Source: Flavobacteriaceae bacterium
GTDB taxonomy: Bacteria > Bacteroidota > Bacteroidia > Flavobacteriales > Flavobacteriaceae
NCBI GenBank assembly: GCA_014763515.1
Contig: JACXVH010000015.1
Location: 1-14,953, forward strand
DNA length: 14,953 nt
Reading direction: 5' to 3'
Part shown: in pieces, positions 13,418-14,953 of the stretch
How the letters are laid out: each line of letters opens with the position of its first letter
Numbering within the stretch: the first letter of the stretch is position 1
Notes under the pieces: model-generated
Database searches by the model: none
Told to the model about the DNA's origin: nothing
The model's input: only the letters and a program-made list of their open reading frames with translations
Program-made: the position numbers and the translations under genes

Positions 13418-14953
13418 TTATAAAACTCTGTAAATAGGATACTGCAAATGTGCTTTTTCATAATATTCTGAATGACTATAAATCCAATCGAGTTGTGCTT
13501 CAGCATTTTCAGAAAATTTTGTGTCGTTTTGTTTTTTAGTTTCAAATTCAGTCTTTAAATCAGGGTTTTTATCTAATAATTCTTTCGCCAAATCTTCAAA
13601 AACATAAGCCGAAAAATATTCTTTTTGCTGTAAAATTGGATCAAAAAAGTTCCAATTAAAATAACTATCAACAGCTTCAGGTTCTAGTGTTTCTAGTAAA
13701 AATTTGATTCCTTTTTGATTAGTAGAAACCATAAAATCACCCTTTCTAAATTTCATTTTATTTGTAGATTTTGAGACAGTAGTGTTGTAATGTCCATAAT
13801 GACCTTCGTATGGATACTTTGTAGTTTCATATGAAGCAATTTTATAACTTTCTACTTCAATTTCAGTATCTTGAGCTAAAGGTTGCGTTTTAATTTTATT
13901 CAATTTTAAGAGTTCAATAATTGGCCATTGCGATTGCGGTATAACATAAAAACTCGGAATTGTAATTTCTTTCGTTGCTTTATAATCATTGTAAAATGGA
14001 ATTTTCTTAGTAAAAGGTTGTTTCTTATCGTAATATAAACGTTGTTTTCCTGAAACATCACTTGGTTTATAACCACCTTTATAGCCCATAAAATCGATGT
14101 AAGAAACTTTTGCAGAATCTATTTCCCATTTTAAAGGATATTGCATTCCTGCTTTATAATTCTCTAAATTTTTATTTTTTAAATTTTTAATTTTTGAAAC
14201 GTTTTGATCCACATAATTAATAGTTTCCAACATATATTCGTAAGTAACTTTTACACGATCTTTAAAAGGTTTTAGCATATGTGTTTCGGGAACAGATCCT
14301 AATGTATTAAATAGCGTTGTATAGCCTGTTGCATAACGAGGAGTATCCATAAATTGTGCAAATCCGTTGTCTGGCATATCGCCATGAATGTTTACGTACG
14401 GAACACTTTCGATATTTTTTTGCTTTAGTTTTTGCATAATGGTTGGATGCATTTCATTTTTGTAAAATTCACCCAATTTTCCACCCAAACGTTGATGTTG
14501 CGTAGCAATACAAGTAAATGTATATTGATAATCAGCTCCATTTGAAACGTGATTATCGATGAACATATCCGGATTTACCAATTGGAAAATTTCTTGAAAA
14601 CTTCTCGAGTTTTTAGAATCCGATTTAATGAAATCTCGATTTAAATCATAATTGCGAGCATTTCCTCTGAAACCATATTCTTCTGGTCCGTTTTGATTTG
14701 CACGAGAATGCGAATTTCTATTCAACATTCCACCAATATTGTAAACAGGAATTGCAACTACAATTGTATTTTTGGGAACTTTAATTGTATTGGTTGCTAA
14801 ATCTCGCATCAGCATCATTGTAGCATCAATTCCGTCAGGTTCGCCAGGATGAATTCCGTTGTTGACCAAAATGACTGCTTTATTCGAATTATAATCAAAG
14901 TTCATATCTGAAGAAAAACTAACAATATGCAAAGGTTCTCCACTATCAGTCAA
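13418..14953 (-). CDS. M14 family zinc carboxypeptidase (partial, 5' end outside the window)
   Basis: 511 residues of the C-terminal and catalytic parts are visible; the frame runs off the window at 14953 (first codon TTG, not a real start), so the N-terminus, including any signal peptide, is missing. In the visible fragment the zinc motif HxxE is H35 and E38 in GIHPGEPDG, and the third ligand is probably H135 in IDNHVSNG. ARNYDLNRDF (99-108) is the conserved substrate-binding block of M14 enzymes, and E223 in VPETHML is a possible catalytic glutamate. By family knowledge it removes C-terminal residues from peptides, probably outside the cytoplasm; several Bacteroidota paralogues are secreted. 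The last 230 or so residues form an additional C-terminal part with no clear family. It converges with the efflux operon. Confidence 0.88.
   Translation of the reverse strand: MTDSGEPLHIVSFSSDMNFDYNSNKAVILVNNGIHPGEPDGIDATMMLMRDLATNTIKVPKNTIVVAIPVYNIGGMLNRNSHSRANQNGPEEYGFRGNARNYDLNRDFIKSDSKNSRSFQEIFQLVNPDMFIDNHVSNGADYQYTFTCIATQHQRLGGKLGEFYKNEMHPTIMQKLKQKNIESVPYVNIHGDMPDNGFAQFMDTPRYATGYTTLFNTLGSVPETHMLKPFKDRVKVTYEYMLETINYVDQNVSKIKNLKNKNLENYKAGMQYPLKWEIDSAKVSYIDFMGYKGGYKPSDVSGKQRLYYDKKQPFTKKIPFYNDYKATKEITIPSFYVIPQSQWPIIELLKLNKIKTQPLAQDTEIEVESYKIASYETTKYPYEGHYGHYNTTVSKSTNKMKFRKGDFMVSTNQKGIKFLLETLEPEAVDSYFNWNFFDPILQQKEYFSAYVFEDLAKELLDKNPDLKTEFETKKQNDTKFSENAEAQLDWIYSHSEYYEKAHLQYPIYRVL

Overview
The window looks like chromosomal DNA of a member of the Flavobacteriaceae (Bacteroidota). 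The reasons are its low GC content, several promoters with the Bacteroidota pattern TTTG-N18/19-TAnnTTTG, a tRNA gene without an encoded CCA end, few Shine-Dalgarno sequences, and proteins that read like flavobacterial versions of MenI, isochorismate synthase, BshB1 and PyrE. I cannot name a species from the sequence alone.

Layout. Positions 1-69 hold the tail of an unidentified gene. A tight operon follows (188-2386): a MenI-like hotdog thioesterase, an isochorismate synthase (both menaquinone biosynthesis) and the bacillithiol deacetylase BshB1. A tRNA-His gene (2473-2547) has its own promoter and terminator. Next come two very AT-rich overlapping genes (2749-4441), a HipA-like kinase-domain protein and a DUF3037 protein, closed by a terminator that can work in both directions. 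On the minus strand lies a TauE/SafE-type membrane transporter gene (5250-4519), full length but broken by one in-frame TAA. Beyond it, also on the minus strand, are pyrE and a small SRPBCC-fold gene (6389-5333). A Nudix hydrolase gene diverges from pyrE with only 7 bases between the two start codons.

The right half is a tripartite RND multidrug efflux operon (7631-13364): lipoprotein adaptor, AcrB-type pump and TolC/OprM-type outer-membrane lipoprotein. It is preceded by a small acidic, probably membrane-anchored protein of unknown function (7073-7489) with its own strong promoter, and by a leader carrying a perfect 14-bp palindrome that looks like an operator. No regulator gene is present next to it. 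The window ends inside a minus-strand M14 zinc carboxypeptidase gene (cut at its 5' end).

Most of this is ordinary flavobacterial core sequence. The parts most worth a second look are the HipA-like/DUF3037 pair beside the tRNA, the single nonsense codon in the TauE gene, the pyrE promoter that lies over the start codon of the Nudix gene, the near-leaderless promoters, the operator-like palindrome ahead of the efflux operon, and two adjacent U-U mismatches in the tRNA-His acceptor stem.
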